DNA of 64,000 nucleotides from Sinorhizobium sp. RAC02. Lineage in GTDB: Bacteria; Pseudomonadota; Alphaproteobacteria; Rhizobiales; Rhizobiaceae. Positions 46,086 through 57,898 of this stretch are shown here, one piece after another. A program made the position numbers and the translations under genes. The stretch is taken from assembly GCF_001713395.1 (NCBI RefSeq), contig NZ_CP016450.1, positions 1,178,001-1,242,000 on the forward strand, read 5' to 3'. The notes under the pieces were generated by a model. The model was not told the origin of the DNA and ran no database searches. It saw only the letters and a program-made list of their open reading frames with translations. Every line of letters starts with the position of its first letter. Position 1 is the first letter of the stretch.

Positions 46086-46130
46086 CGGTGACCTCGCCTC
46101 GCCCCTCAGAGGGGCGAGGCGAGGTCACCG
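46086..46130. repeat. Perfect 45-nt palindrome
   Basis: Two perfectly complementary 22-base arms, the left beginning CGGTGACCTCGCCTCGCC, meet at a single central A. The arms are very GC-rich. No T tract follows on either strand, so it is not a standard terminator. It lies 30 bp upstream of the ars promoter. Confidence 0.95.
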
Positions 46131-46160
46131 AGGTTGGGGTCATCCGTCCGTATTTTGCGG

Positions 46161-46189
46161 TTGTCGATCGAACTCATTTGCGGTATTGA
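46161..46189 (+). promoter_or_regulatory. Putative promoter of the ars operon
   Basis: TTGTCG and TATTGA are spaced by 17 bases and lie directly upstream of the ArsR dyad, so a bound repressor would cover the start of transcription. Confidence 0.45.
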
Positions 46190-46190
46190 T

Positions 46191-46218
46191 AATTCAATAT
46201 TTCAAGGAATATTGAATT
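46191..46218 (+). promoter_or_regulatory. ArsR operator overlapping the arsR leader
   Basis: AATTCAATATT and AATATTGAATT are perfect 11-bp inverted arms with a 6-nt spacer (TCAAGG); the second arm ends at the base before the ATG. AT-rich dyads of this type bind ArsR dimers; arsenite would release the repressor. The AAGGA within it may also be the arsR ribosome-binding site. Confidence 0.75.
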
Positions 46219-46572
46219 ATGGACCAGCAGCAAGCCCTGATATCGTTCGGCGCGCTCTCGCAGGAGACCCGTCTCCAGATCATTCGCATGCTCGTCGTGG
46301 CCGGACCTCACGGGATGTCGGCCGGGACGATCGCCGAGAAGGTTGCGGTCTCGCCTTCGAATGTCTCGTTTCATCTCAAGGAGTTGGAACGCGCAGGTCT
46401 CATCAACCAGCAGCGGGAATCCCGCTCGATCATCTACTCGGCCAGTTACGACACTCTCGGCGGCCTCGTTCGTTTTCTGATGGAGGATTGCTGCGGCGGG
46501 CATCCTGAAATATGCGCGCCTGCCGCCGCCATGGCATGGTGCGTACCTTCAGACAACGAGAACCTGCAATGA
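46219..46572 (+). CDS. arsR: ArsR-family arsenic-responsive repressor
   Basis: A 117-aa winged-helix repressor. The recognition helix lies in AVSPSNVSFHLKELERAGLI (residues about 43-62). There is no ELCVCDL-type alpha3 cysteine motif; instead Cys91, Cys92 and Cys99 (DCCGGHPEIC) lie at the C-terminus, similar to the site in the Acidithiobacillus ferrooxidans ArsR. It probably autoregulates the operon through the dyad upstream. It overlaps aqpS by 4 bp. Confidence 0.93.
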   Translation: MDQQQALISFGALSQETRLQIIRMLVVAGPHGMSAGTIAEKVAVSPSNVSFHLKELERAGLINQQRESRSIIYSASYDTLGGLVRFLMEDCCGGHPEICAPAAAMAWCVPSDNENLQ

Positions 46573-47294
46573 ATGGAAGGGGGGATACCGGTGCCTTGGA
46601 ACTCGAACTGATGCGGGAGTTCGATCTTTCCCGGCGTATGGCCGCCGAAGGGGCCGGCACGGCCTTGCTTGTTGCCACGGTTGTCGGTTCCGGCATCATG
46701 GCATCGTTCCTGGCGCAGGATGCCGCGCTGGCGCTCCTTGGCAACACGTTGGCGACGGGTGCGATGCTGGTGGTGCTGATCACGGTTCTCGGCCCGATAT
46801 CAGGCGCACACTTCAATCCCGCCGTATCGGTGGTATTCGCCCTGTCGCGTTCATTGCCCAGACGTGATCTCGCCGCATACGTCTTCGTTCAGATTATTGG
46901 CGGTATCTGCGGCACCGTTGCCGCTCACCTGATGTTCGATCAGTCGATACTCGAATGGTCGATGAAAGCCCGTACCGGAGGCGGTCAATGGCTCGCTGAA
47001 GGGATCGCTACCTTTGGGCTCGTCGCGACCATCGTTCTCGCTGGCCGCTTTGAGCGAAAGTCCGTACCGTGGCTGGTTGGCCTCTACATCACGGCTGCAT
47101 ATTGGTTTACGTCCTCGACGTCCTTCGCCAATCCGGCGGTTGCTCTCGCACGCTCGCTCAGCAACACCTTCGCCGGAATACGGCCTGCCGACCTTCCGGG
47201 ATTCATCACGGCGGAATTCATCGGCGCGCTGTGCGCTTTCCTTGTCGTCAACTGGCTGCTTCGGCCGGCCCCAACCGTGGAGACAGCACCATGA
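46569..47294 (+). CDS. aqpS: Aquaglyceroporin AqpS (arsenite channel)
   Basis: A 241-aa MIP channel with two NPA boxes (SGAHFNPAVSV and TSFANPAVALA). In Sinorhizobium meliloti the equivalent AqpS lets arsenite leave the cell, replacing an ArsB/Acr3 pump, and the arsR-aqpS-arsC-arsH order here is the same. The ATG at 46569 overlaps the arsR stop; the frame runs further upstream only by chance. Its stop overlaps arsC. Confidence 0.92.
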   Translation: MNGRGDTGALELELMREFDLSRRMAAEGAGTALLVATVVGSGIMASFLAQDAALALLGNTLATGAMLVVLITVLGPISGAHFNPAVSVVFALSRSLPRRDLAAYVFVQIIGGICGTVAAHLMFDQSILEWSMKARTGGGQWLAEGIATFGLVATIVLAGRFERKSVPWLVGLYITAAYWFTSSTSFANPAVALARSLSNTFAGIRPADLPGFITAEFIGALCAFLVVNWLLRPAPTVETAP

Positions 47295-47713
47295 ACGTCA
47301 CCATCTACCACAACCCCGACTGCGGCACGTCCCGCAACGCGTTGGCCATGATCCGCAATGCCGGCATCGAGCCAGAAGTCGTCGAGTACCTGAAGAGCCC
47401 ACCGACCCGCTTGCAACTGGTGAAGATGATTGCCGCTGCCGGATTGACCATTCGCGAGGCGATCCGGGAAAAGGGCACACCCTATACGGAACTCGGCCTC
47501 GACAACGCCAACCTGACGGACGACCAGCTTCTGGATGCGATGCTGAAGGACCCGATCCTGATCAACCGGCCATTCGTCGTCACGCCCCTGGGGACGCGTC
47601 TTGCACGGCCTTCAGAGGTCGTCCTGGATATCCTGCCAGACGCGCACAAGGGGCCGTTTACCAAGGAGGACGGCGAGCAGGTCCTCGATGCGGAGGGCAA
47701 GCGTCTTGTCTGA
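47291..47713 (+). CDS. arsC: Glutaredoxin-dependent arsenate reductase ArsC
   Basis: A 140-aa enzyme reducing arsenate to arsenite. The active-site loop [11 protein letters not shown] gives His7, Cys11 and Arg15 (HX3CX3R), and [20 protein letters not shown] carries the anion-binding arginines of the plasmid R773-type enzymes. Its arsenite product would leave through AqpS. Start overlaps the aqpS stop. Confidence 0.96.
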   Translation: MNVTIYHNPDCGTSRNALAMIRNAGIEPEVVEYLKSPPTRLQLVKMIAAAGLTIREAIREKGTPYTELGLDNANLTDDQLLDAMLKDPILINRPFVVTPLGTRLARPSEVVLDILPDAHKGPFTKEDGEQVLDAEGKRLV

Positions 47714-48413
47714 CTTTCCTTCGGCAGAACTGGCGCACATGCGCCAGCCGGAGATCAATTCTCTGCGTCCGGCATTTTCCACCCACAAACCACGTATTCT
47801 GATCCTCTATGGATCGTTGCGTGCAGTTTCCTACAGCCGACTGCTTGCACAGGAGGCAGCGCGGCTGCTGGAACATTTCGGCTGCGAAGTGCGCGTGTTC
47901 AATCCTGAAGGCTTGCCATTGCCGGACGCGGAGCCGGCCGGCCATCAGAAGGTGCAGGAACTGCGCGACCTTTCGCAGTGGTCGGAAGGCCAGGTCTGGG
48001 TGAGCCCGGAACGGCATGGGGCCATGACGGCCATCATGAAGGCGCAGATCGATTGGCTTCCCTTGTCGATCGGTTCGATCCGTCCGACGCAAGGCAAGAC
48101 CCTTGCCGTCATGCAGGTGTCTGGCGGATCGCAGTCGTTCAATGCCATCAATCAACTGCGCATCCTCGGCCGCTGGATGCGCATGATTACGATCCCGAAC
48201 CAGTCCTCCGTCGCCAAGGCCTTTCAGGAGTTCGACGCCGAGGGGCGAATGAAGCCTTCCTCCTACTACGATCGCGTGGTCGATGTCTGCGAGGAGTTGG
48301 TCAAATTCACGCTGCTTATCCGGGATGCTTCTGCTTATCTGACCGATCGCTACAGCGAGCGGAAAGAAGACGCCGCCAAGCTGGAGCAGCGTGTGAGCCT
48401 GAAATCTATATGA
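47706..48413 (+). CDS. arsH: ArsH, NADPH-dependent FMN reductase
   Basis: A 235-aa flavoprotein: [20 protein letters not shown] is the FMN-binding loop, followed by [20 protein letters not shown] and [13 protein letters not shown]. ArsH oxidises trivalent organoarsenicals and reduces quinones. The TTG at 47706 was chosen because GGAGGG lies about 9 bases before it and the N-terminus ([11 protein letters not shown]) then matches the family length; ATG 47739 is an alternative. The start overlaps the arsC end by 8 bp. Confidence 0.93.
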   Translation: MSDFPSAELAHMRQPEINSLRPAFSTHKPRILILYGSLRAVSYSRLLAQEAARLLEHFGCEVRVFNPEGLPLPDAEPAGHQKVQELRDLSQWSEGQVWVSPERHGAMTAIMKAQIDWLPLSIGSIRPTQGKTLAVMQVSGGSQSFNAINQLRILGRWMRMITIPNQSSVAKAFQEFDAEGRMKPSSYYDRVVDVCEELVKFTLLIRDASAYLTDRYSERKEDAAKLEQRVSLKSI

Positions 48414-48494
48414 GCGAACGGGGCCGGTTCTCACCGGACATGGCCACGCAGTTCGCCTGATCGAGCGAAAGGGCTTCAGGGGCGATTGCTGCCC

Positions 48495-49124
48495 CTAGAG
48501 CACAAAGACCGACTTCACCCCGTCCACCACGAACTGCACCGCCAAGGCTGCCAGGATGACGCCGAGGAGGCGGGTGAGGATGGCGCGGCCGGTGTTGCCG
48601 AGGAAGCGGTCGATGCGTTCGGCGATGACCAGCGAGAGGAAGAGGATGGCGATGCAGAGCGCGATGACGCCGATGAGGGCGCTGCGTTCCAGCGCCGACG
48701 GGAAGGAGCCGGAGGTGAGGATCGTCGCGGAGATGGCGCCGGGGCCGGCAATCAGCGGCAGGGCGAGGGGGAAAACGGCGATGTTGTGGATGTGATCGCG
48801 GGTGATCGCCACTTCGCTGGTCTTTTCCTTCCGTTCGTTGCGGCGTTCGAAGATCATCTCGAAGGCGATCCAGAACAGCAGCAGGCCGCCGGCGATGCGG
48901 AAGGCGCCAATCGAGATGCCGAGAAGCGAGAGCACGCCGGCGCCCGTCAGGGCAAAAACGGCAAGGATGCAGAAGGCGATGATGCAACCGCGCAGCGCCA
49001 CCTGCTTGCGTTGCGCGCGTGTCATGCCGACGGTCAGCCCGAGGAAAATCGGTGCGAGGCCGGGCGGGTCGATGGTCACGAGCAGGGTCGTGATCGCATT
49101 GACCAGAAGGTCGATGTTGAGCAT
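48495..49124 (-). CDS. MarC family integral membrane protein
   Basis: A 209-aa protein with six predicted membrane segments (for example VTIDPPGLAPIFLGLTVGM and FRIAGGLLLFWIAFEMIF). The family was named from the mar locus but its role is unproven. It is divergent from gyrA and convergent with arsH. This position next to gyrA is common in Rhizobiaceae. Confidence 0.92.
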   Translation of the reverse strand: MLNIDLLVNAITTLLVTIDPPGLAPIFLGLTVGMTRAQRKQVALRGCIIAFCILAVFALTGAGVLSLLGISIGAFRIAGGLLLFWIAFEMIFERRNERKEKTSEVAITRDHIHNIAVFPLALPLIAGPGAISATILTSGSFPSALERSALIGVIALCIAILFLSLVIAERIDRFLGNTGRAILTRLLGVILAALAVQFVVDGVKSVFVL

Positions 49125-49297
49125 TGCGGCGTTCCCCTCGCCATTGTGCGGCCGCTTTTGACGGCTTTATGTCCGCATTGTTAGGCGAGGGTGGTGTGCA
49201 AGGGAAGGGCAGTCGCAGACTTGCACCGACAATGTCACGAAAATGCGCAAATTGGCGGATTTTACTTGCAAAAGCCTGTTTAAAACCCTTTGCAAAA

Positions 49298-49327
49298 TTG
49301 GCGTGACAGACGCCGGTAGGCTATAAA
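49298..49327 (+). promoter_or_regulatory. Putative gyrA promoter
   Basis: TTGGCG and TATAAA are spaced by 18 bases and lie about 35 bases upstream of the gyrA start codon, implying a short untranslated leader. Confidence 0.4.
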
Positions 49328-49362
49328 TCAAGACTGATTCTGAACAACGATCGTGATCAAAA

Positions 49363-52143
<2,781 letters not shown>

Positions 52144-52166
52144 GCGCTTCACGCCACTGTAGACAT

Positions 52167-52207
52167 GAAAAAGCCGGACGGGCAGGGAACGACCGTCCGG
52201 CTTTTTG
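52167..52207 (+). terminator. gyrA terminator
   Basis: AAGCCGGACGG / CCGTCCGGCTT, an 11-bp perfect stem with an 11-nt loop, is followed by TTTTTG on the plus strand and AAAs on the other side, so it may work in both directions for the convergent small genes. Confidence 0.9.
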
Positions 52208-52264
52208 TATATGCGGGCAGCCTGGAGGAAAGGCCACCCGCTCTAACGGCGACAAGGGGGCGCT

Positions 52265-52414
52265 TTAAACGCCGAAGCCGCCTGCTTCTGTTTTCAGCTT
52301 CACCACCTTCAGGGCGGCGCGGTCACGTTTCAGTTCGAGAATCGTGCGCGCGAAGTCGAAGGTGAAGACGGTGCTGATAAAGACTGTGAAAAGAATGGTA
52401 AGTGCGGCCATCAT
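52265..52414 (-). CDS. Small single-pass membrane protein
   Basis: A 49-aa product: ALTILFTVFISTVFTFDFA is a membrane span, followed by a basic tail. GGAG lies 4-5 bases before the ATG. It starts 10 bp after the next small gene upstream ends, suggesting a two-gene transcript. No family recognised. Confidence 0.5.
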   Translation of the reverse strand: MMAALTILFTVFISTVFTFDFARTILELKRDRAALKVVKLKTEAGGFGV

Positions 52415-52424
52415 GCGTCTCCAC

Positions 52425-52550
52425 TCAGCGCAGCCACTTGCCGCGGCCGGCGGCCTTCGGCGTGATGGGGCGATCCTCTTGCCGCAGGGCATGGATCGTC
52501 GCAGCGCTGAGCGCGATGAACATCGTCATGCAAAGAAGTGCCAGTGCCAT
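52425..52550 (-). CDS. Small single-pass membrane protein
   Basis: A 41-aa product with AAGGA 8 bases before the ATG. LALLCMTMFIALSAATIHAL is a membrane span, followed by a short basic tail. It is upstream of the 49-aa membrane protein on the same strand. Its real existence needs peptide or ribosome-profiling evidence. Confidence 0.45.
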   Translation of the reverse strand: MALALLCMTMFIALSAATIHALRQEDRPITPKAAGRGKWLR

Positions 52551-52800
52551 TTTCGTGTTCCTTCCAGCCAGAGGAAACGCAATACTTGGTTCGTTGTGTT
52601 CGGACGGTACAATGCGCGACTGCGACCTTTGTTCCCGACCTCCATGCTTGTTAATTAGACATGGTGCGACTGAAACGGACTTGAACGGCCTGTTCACCTA
52701 GAGTTCATCTTCGCGACCGGGGACAGTTGCCGGTAGAGCCGTGCGGAGCCTTGCGATTTGGAGCCGTCCATGACAAAAGGCGGCAAACGGGACCCTGCCG

Positions 52801-53295
52801 ATGACAGTTGCCTTCTATCCTGGCTCTTTCGATCCGATCACCAACGGCCATATCGATGTTCTCGTGCAGGCGCTGAACGTGGCGCCCAGGGTCATCGTCG
52901 CGATCGGCATCCATCCCGGCAAGACCCCGATGTTTTCCTTCGAGGAACGCGCCGACCTTATCCGTCAATCCATCGCCGAAGTGCTGCCGGAGCGGGCAGG
53001 AGATGTCAGCGTCGTTTCGTTCGCCAATTTGGTTGTCGATGCGGCGCGCAGCCACAGTGCCCGCCTGCTCATCCGCGGACTTCGCGACGGCACGGATCTT
53101 GACTACGAAATGCAGATGGCCGGCATGAATCGCCAGATGGCGCCCGACGTGCAGACCGTCTTTCTACCGGCCGGCGTTGCCTCGCGGCCCATTACCGCCA
53201 CATTGGTCCGCCAGATCGCGGCCATGGGCGGCGATGTCAGCGCCTTCGTTCCGGCGCCCGTCTTTGCGGCTTTGAATGCCCGCAAGAAGAGCTGA
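52801..53295 (+). CDS. coaD: Phosphopantetheine adenylyltransferase CoaD
   Basis: A 164-aa enzyme of coenzyme A synthesis. [17 protein letters not shown] holds the nucleotide-binding TxGH-type motif, and [20 protein letters not shown] is the second signature. It is followed by the two cyclophilin genes, the usual gyrA-coaD-ppi-ppi order. Confidence 0.97.
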   Translation: MTVAFYPGSFDPITNGHIDVLVQALNVAPRVIVAIGIHPGKTPMFSFEERADLIRQSIAEVLPERAGDVSVVSFANLVVDAARSHSARLLIRGLRDGTDLDYEMQMAGMNRQMAPDVQTVFLPAGVASRPITATLVRQIAAMGGDVSAFVPAPVFAALNARKKS

Positions 53296-53329
53296 GCATA
53301 ATCATCCTGAACCCCTCAAGGGAGCTATC

Positions 53330-53899
53330 ATGAACATCCTTCGTCTCGCTTTTGCCGGAGCCCTGTTCCTCGCCACGACCACAGGCGCGGTCGTTGCACA
53401 GGCCGCCGATTTCCTCACGATCCAGCTGAAGGACGGCCCGGTCGTCATCGAACTCGATTCCAAGTCCGCGCCGAAGCACGTCGAGCGCATGAAGGCACTC
53501 GCCGCTGCCGGCGAATACGACAACGTCGCCTTCCACCGCGTCATCGAAGGCTTCATGGCCCAGACCGGCGACGTGCAGTATGGCGACCTGGCGGACGGCT
53601 ACCAGGCGCAGGCGGCCGGTACGGGCGGCTCCAGCCAGCCGGACCTTCCGGCCGAATTCTCCGAAGTGCCCTTCCAGCGCGGCACGGTCGGCATGGCGCG
53701 GTCGCAGGACCCGAATTCCGCCAACTCGCAGTTCTTCATCATGTTCGCGCCCGGCGACTTCCTGAACGGCCAGTACACGGTCGTCGGCAAGGTCGTGTCC
53801 GGCATGGAGAACGTCGACAAGATCAAGCGCGGCGATGACGCCAACAACGGTTCCGTCACCGACCCTGACCGCATGGTCAAGGTCACCGTCGGCAAGTAA
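53330..53899 (+). CDS. ppiA: Periplasmic cyclophilin-type peptidylprolyl isomerase
   Basis: A 189-aa protein with a signal peptide (LAFAGALFLATTTGAVVAQAA) starting at 53330, so it acts in the periplasm. The cyclophilin core has FHRVIEGFMAQTGD, MARSQDPNSANSQFFI and VVGKVVSGMENVDKIKRGD. It lies 34 bp after coaD and 83 bp before a cytoplasmic paralogue, so the pair covers both compartments. Confidence 0.95.
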   Translation: MNILRLAFAGALFLATTTGAVVAQAADFLTIQLKDGPVVIELDSKSAPKHVERMKALAAAGEYDNVAFHRVIEGFMAQTGDVQYGDLADGYQAQAAGTGGSSQPDLPAEFSEVPFQRGTVGMARSQDPNSANSQFFIMFAPGDFLNGQYTVVGKVVSGMENVDKIKRGDDANNGSVTDPDRMVKVTVGK

Positions 53900-53982
53900 G
53901 CCAACTTTTTGGCTCGCTGCCGGTTGTAACCGCAAAACCGTGCCACACCTTTTGCGCAACAGACTTTTGAAGGAGAAAGACC

Positions 53983-54498
53983 ATGGCCGAGATCAAGGAT
54001 CCGGAAAACACCATCATCATGGAGACGACGAAGGGCAAGGTTGTCATCCAGCTGCTTCCGGATCTCGCACCGGGCCACGTAGCGCGTATCAAGGAACTGA
54101 CACGCGAAGGCGCCTATGACGGCGTCGTCTTTCACCGCGTGATCGAAGACTTCATGGCGCAGACCGGCGACGTGCAGTACGGCAAGACCGGCGGCAAGGA
54201 CTTCAACCCGGCCCGCGCCGGCATGGGCGGTTCGGAAAAGCCGGACCTGAAGGCCGAATTCTCCAACATGAGCCACGTGCGCGGCACGTGCTCGATGGCC
54301 CGCAGCCAAATGCCGAACTCCGCCAACTCGCAGTTCTTCATCTGCTTCACGGATAGCCCCTGGCTCAACAAGCAGTACTCCGTCTGGGGCCAGGTCATCG
54401 AAGGCATGGACAATATCGACAAGATCAAGCGCGGCGAGCCGGTGCGTGATCCCGATACCATCGTTTCGATGAAGGTTGCCGCCGACGCGGCTGCCTGA
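53983..54498 (+). CDS. ppiB: Cytoplasmic cyclophilin-type peptidylprolyl isomerase
   Basis: A 171-aa protein without a signal peptide. FHRVIEDFMAQTGDVQYG, MARSQMPNSANSQFFICF and WGQVIEGMDNIDKIKRGE align closely with the preceding periplasmic enzyme, so the two probably arose by duplication. GAAGGAG lies upstream of the ATG. Confidence 0.95.
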   Translation: MAEIKDPENTIIMETTKGKVVIQLLPDLAPGHVARIKELTREGAYDGVVFHRVIEDFMAQTGDVQYGKTGGKDFNPARAGMGGSEKPDLKAEFSNMSHVRGTCSMARSQMPNSANSQFFICFTDSPWLNKQYSVWGQVIEGMDNIDKIKRGEPVRDPDTIVSMKVAADAAA

Positions 54499-54578
54499 TA
54501 GAGAAACGTTCGATTTCGACCGCGCTCGCCACGGCGGGCGCGGTTTTTCTTTGTGCGCTTTTCAAGAGACAAGTCGAT

Positions 54579-55028
54579 ATGGCTGCTTTCCTCTGGGCGC
54601 TGCTCGGCGTTGCGGCCGGCGCGTGCATCGCAATCCAGGCTCCCATCAATGCCATGCTCGGCCGCGGGCTAGGCATGCCGGTGGCTGCCGCTTGCGTGTC
54701 GTTTCTTTCAGGCGCCATCATCCTCGCCGTCGTCGTGCTGGCGACCGCCTCGTTTGAGGGCCGGGGACCGGATTGGCGAGGCCCGGCTTCCTGGCTCTAT
54801 TTCGCCGGGGGCGCACTCGGCACGGTCTATGTCACCACGGCTATCTTCCTGACACCGCGTATCGGTGCTGCCGCCGTCATGGCTTTCGCCGTCACAGGCC
54901 AGCTCCTCGCCGGTATTCTGCTGGATTGCATCGGTTTCCTCGGCATGGCCGTGCGAGAAGTTTCCGTCGGCCGCATCGTCGGCGCCATGCTGCTCGTCGT
55001 CGGCGCGCTGATGATCCGCTTCTACTGA
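54579..55028 (+). CDS. Small DMT-family transporter (YdcZ/DUF606)
   Basis: A 149-aa protein with about five membrane segments; [20 protein letters not shown] and [19 protein letters not shown] are typical of DUF606 proteins, which are half-size drug/metabolite transporters thought to work as dimers. Substrate unknown. It sits 8 bp before queA. Confidence 0.88.
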   Translation: MAAFLWALLGVAAGACIAIQAPINAMLGRGLGMPVAAACVSFLSGAIILAVVVLATASFEGRGPDWRGPASWLYFAGGALGTVYVTTAIFLTPRIGAAAVMAFAVTGQLLAGILLDCIGFLGMAVREVSVGRIVGAMLLVVGALMIRFY

Positions 55029-55035
55029 GGTTTTC

Positions 55036-56103
55036 ATGCGCGTCGACCTCTTCGATTTTGATCTCCCGGAAGCCAACATAGCACTTCGTCCGGTCAGCCC
55101 GCGCGAAGCGGCAAAACTCCTCGTCGTGCGCTCCGCGACGGACACCCCTTACGAGGACCTGACCGTTGGCGACCTGCCGTCGCTCCTGCGGGCAGGTGAT
55201 GCCCTGGTCTTCAACGATACACGCGTTATTCCCGCCCAGCTGGAGGGCATCCGCCACCGCGAAGGCGCGGGCGGCCAGAAGGTTTCCGCGACGCTGCACA
55301 TGCGCGTCGCCGGCGACCGCTGGAAGGCTTTCGCCAAGCCCGGCAAGCGCATCAAGATCGGCGACCGCATCACCTTCGGCACGGGTGACGATCTCGCCGC
55401 GACCGTCGAGGCAAAAGGCGAGGGCGGCGACGTCACCCTCCACTTCAACGCCTCTGGCCCGGACCTCGACCGCGCCATCGCCATCGTCGGCCATATCCCG
55501 CTCCCGCCCTACATAGCGTCCAAGCGCGAGGACGACGAGGCGGACCGCCGCGACTACCAGACGATCTATGCCCGCGAGGAGGGCGCCGTCGCCGCGCCCA
55601 CCGCCGGCCTGCACTTCACCGACGCGCTCTTCGAAAAACTCGATGCGCTCGGTGTCGAACGGCATTTCGTGACGCTGCATGTCGGCGCCGGCACCTTCCT
55701 GCCGGTCAAGGCGGATGACACGACCGACCACGTCATGCACGAGGAGATCGGCTATGTCTCGGAAGAGACCGCTGCCGCGCTCAACGCTGTGCGAGCGAGG
55801 GGCGGGCGCATCCTCTCCGTCGGCACGACGTCGCTGCGCCTGCTCGAAAGTGCTGCCGACGCGGATGGCACCATCAAGCCGTGGTCGGGTGCCACAGGCA
55901 TCTTCATCACGCCCGGCTACCGTTTCCGCACGGCCGATATGCTGATGACCAATTTCCATCTACCGAAATCGACGCTCTTCATGCTCGTCTCGGCCTTCTC
56001 CGGCCTGGATACGATGCGTGGCGCCTATAGCCATGCGATCGACACCGGCTACCGCTTCTATTCTTACGGCGACTCCAGCCTGCTTTTCCGGAACGACCGA
56101 TGA
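55036..56103 (+). CDS. queA: S-adenosylmethionine:tRNA ribosyltransferase-isomerase QueA
   Basis: A 355-aa enzyme converting preQ1 in tRNA to epoxyqueuosine. The N-terminal [14 protein letters not shown], the middle [20 protein letters not shown] and the C-terminal [17 protein letters not shown] are all family signatures. It overlaps tgt by 4 bp (ATGA): the two enzymes act in succession on the same tRNA. Confidence 0.97.
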   Translation: MRVDLFDFDLPEANIALRPVSPREAAKLLVVRSATDTPYEDLTVGDLPSLLRAGDALVFNDTRVIPAQLEGIRHREGAGGQKVSATLHMRVAGDRWKAFAKPGKRIKIGDRITFGTGDDLAATVEAKGEGGDVTLHFNASGPDLDRAIAIVGHIPLPPYIASKREDDEADRRDYQTIYAREEGAVAAPTAGLHFTDALFEKLDALGVERHFVTLHVGAGTFLPVKADDTTDHVMHEEIGYVSEETAAALNAVRARGGRILSVGTTSLRLLESAADADGTIKPWSGATGIFITPGYRFRTADMLMTNFHLPKSTLFMLVSAFSGLDTMRGAYSHAIDTGYRFYSYGDSSLLFRNDR

Positions 56104-57230
56104 CCGAAACATTCCAGTTCAAACTGCTCACCACCGACGGCAAGGCGCGCCGCGGGGAGGTCTCCATGCCGCGCGGCACCATCCGCACGCCGGCCTTCAT
56201 GCCGGTCGGTACGGTGGGCACCGTCAAGGCGATGTATCTCGACCAGGTGCGCGACCTCGGCGCCGACATCATCCTCGGCAACACCTATCACCTGATGCTG
56301 CGGCCGGGCGCCGAGCGTGTCGCGCGCCTTGGCGGCCTGCACGAACTCATTCGCTGGAAGCACCCGATCCTGACGGATTCCGGCGGCTTCCAGGTCATGT
56401 CGCTTTCCGGCCTGCGCAAGCTCGACGAACAGGGCGTGACCTTCAAGAGCCATATCGACGGCGCGCTGCACCACATGTCGCCGGAGCGCTCGATCGAGAT
56501 CCAGGGCCTGCTCGGCAGCGATATCCAGATGCAGCTCGACGAATGCGTGGCGCTGCCGGCGTCGCCCAAGGAAATCGAGCGTGCGATGGAAATGTCGCTG
56601 CGCTGGGCCGAGCGCTGCAAGGTGGCCTTCGGCGACCAGCCCGGCAAGGCGATGTTCGGCATCGTGCAGGGTGGCGATATCCCGCATCTGCGTGTCCGCT
56701 CTGCGCAGGCGCTCGCCGAGCTCAACCTCAAGGGCTATGCCATCGGCGGCCTTGCCGTCGGCGAGCCGCAGGAGGTCATGCTCGACATGATCGACACGAC
56801 CATTCCGCACATGCCGACCGAGAAGCCGCGTTATCTGATGGGCGTCGGTACGCCGGACGACATGCTGAAGTCCGTCGCCCGCGGCATCGACATGTTCGAC
56901 TGCGTGATGCCGACCCGCTCCGGCCGCCACGGACTTGCCTTCACCCGCCGCGGCCGCATCAACCTGCGCAATGCCCGCCATGCGGAAGACATGCGTCCAC
57001 TCGACGAGGAATCGAGCTGCCCGGCCGCCCGCGACTATTCGCGCGCCTACCTGCACCACCTCGTGCGCGCCAACGAGTCGCTCGGCGGCATGCTGCTGAC
57101 CTGGAGTAACCTCTCCTACTATCAGGACCTGATGTCCGGCATCCGCAAGGCAATCGAGGAAGGCCGCTTCGCCGATTTCATGGTGGAGACGCAGGAAGAA
57201 TGGGCGAGGGGCGATCTCGCCCCGCTCTGA
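56100..57230 (+). CDS. tgt: tRNA-guanine transglycosylase Tgt
   Basis: A 376-aa enzyme swapping guanine 34 for preQ1. The catalytic [16 protein letters not shown] and [17 protein letters not shown] motifs are intact. Oddly, the C-terminal zinc site, which is C-x-C-x2-C...H in E. coli and Zymomonas, reads here Ser305-x-Cys307-x2-Ala310 ([18 protein letters not shown]) and Ser336 ([11 protein letters not shown]) at the histidine position, so three of four ligands are missing. The fold may be stabilised without zinc. The frame is otherwise normal. Confidence 0.96.
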   Translation: MTETFQFKLLTTDGKARRGEVSMPRGTIRTPAFMPVGTVGTVKAMYLDQVRDLGADIILGNTYHLMLRPGAERVARLGGLHELIRWKHPILTDSGGFQVMSLSGLRKLDEQGVTFKSHIDGALHHMSPERSIEIQGLLGSDIQMQLDECVALPASPKEIERAMEMSLRWAERCKVAFGDQPGKAMFGIVQGGDIPHLRVRSAQALAELNLKGYAIGGLAVGEPQEVMLDMIDTTIPHMPTEKPRYLMGVGTPDDMLKSVARGIDMFDCVMPTRSGRHGLAFTRRGRINLRNARHAEDMRPLDEESSCPAARDYSRAYLHHLVRANESLGGMLLTWSNLSYYQDLMSGIRKAIEEGRFADFMVETQEEWARGDLAPL

Positions 57231-57266
57231 ACGTTCAGCGTTACGCTTTTCCTGGAATGGCGCGTA

Positions 57267-57689
57267 TTAGATTGCCGGTCCCGGCGCGGCGCGCACCATG
57301 TGCACGCCGTTGATCTTGTAGCTGCCGTCCGGCTGCTTCATGAGCTGGTAGAGCGCGGTCCAGTCCTTCCCGTCCGGCCCGGAGATCAGCACCTCCTGCA
57401 CCACCATGTCGCCCTCGACCTTCGAGCGGCCGAAGGCGAAATTGCCCGGTCGGTAGACCGGCGCATAGCCCTTCTTCACCATGTCGAAGAAGGCGCTTTC
57501 GCTCTGGAATTTACCGCGGATGGTAGGCGAGGCGAAGGAATAGGCGGTCTTCGCGTCATCGTTCAGGAAGGCATCGATCTGGCTCTGGATGATGCCCTGC
57601 GCCGTATCGACAGGCTCTTCCGCCCGGGCGAAGGAGGACGACATCACGGGAATGAAAATGCAAAGGAATAAGGCGGCAGGCAATTTCAT
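57267..57689 (-). CDS. DUF4864 exported protein
   Basis: A 140-aa protein starting at the ATG at 57689 (MKLPAALFLCIFIPVM signal peptide); an ATG at 57698 is also in frame. DTAQGIIQSQIDAFLNDDAKTAY and ASPTIRGKFQSESAFFDMVK are the DUF4864 signature, an NTF2-like fold. Function unknown. Between it and the next gene is a very AT-rich leader (about 57775-57845), probably its promoter region. Confidence 0.85.
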   Translation of the reverse strand: MKLPAALFLCIFIPVMSSSFARAEEPVDTAQGIIQSQIDAFLNDDAKTAYSFASPTIRGKFQSESAFFDMVKKGYAPVYRPGNFAFGRSKVEGDMVVQEVLISGPDGKDWTALYQLMKQPDGSYKINGVHMVRAAPGPAI

Positions 57690-57898
57690 GGCGCGCACTC
57701 CTTTTCGACGAAAGGTAGAGTAGCACGGGGATTTTCAAGAGGTTGCCCATTTTCAGGGGGAACCAACTGCATTGAATTTAGATATTACAATTTAAAACAA
57801 TATGATATTTTAAATAATTAAAGCAAAATGATAATATCACATATCCGTGATGTAAGGGCGGCATGCAAAAGACATGGCGGCGGAAGGCACACGCGCTC

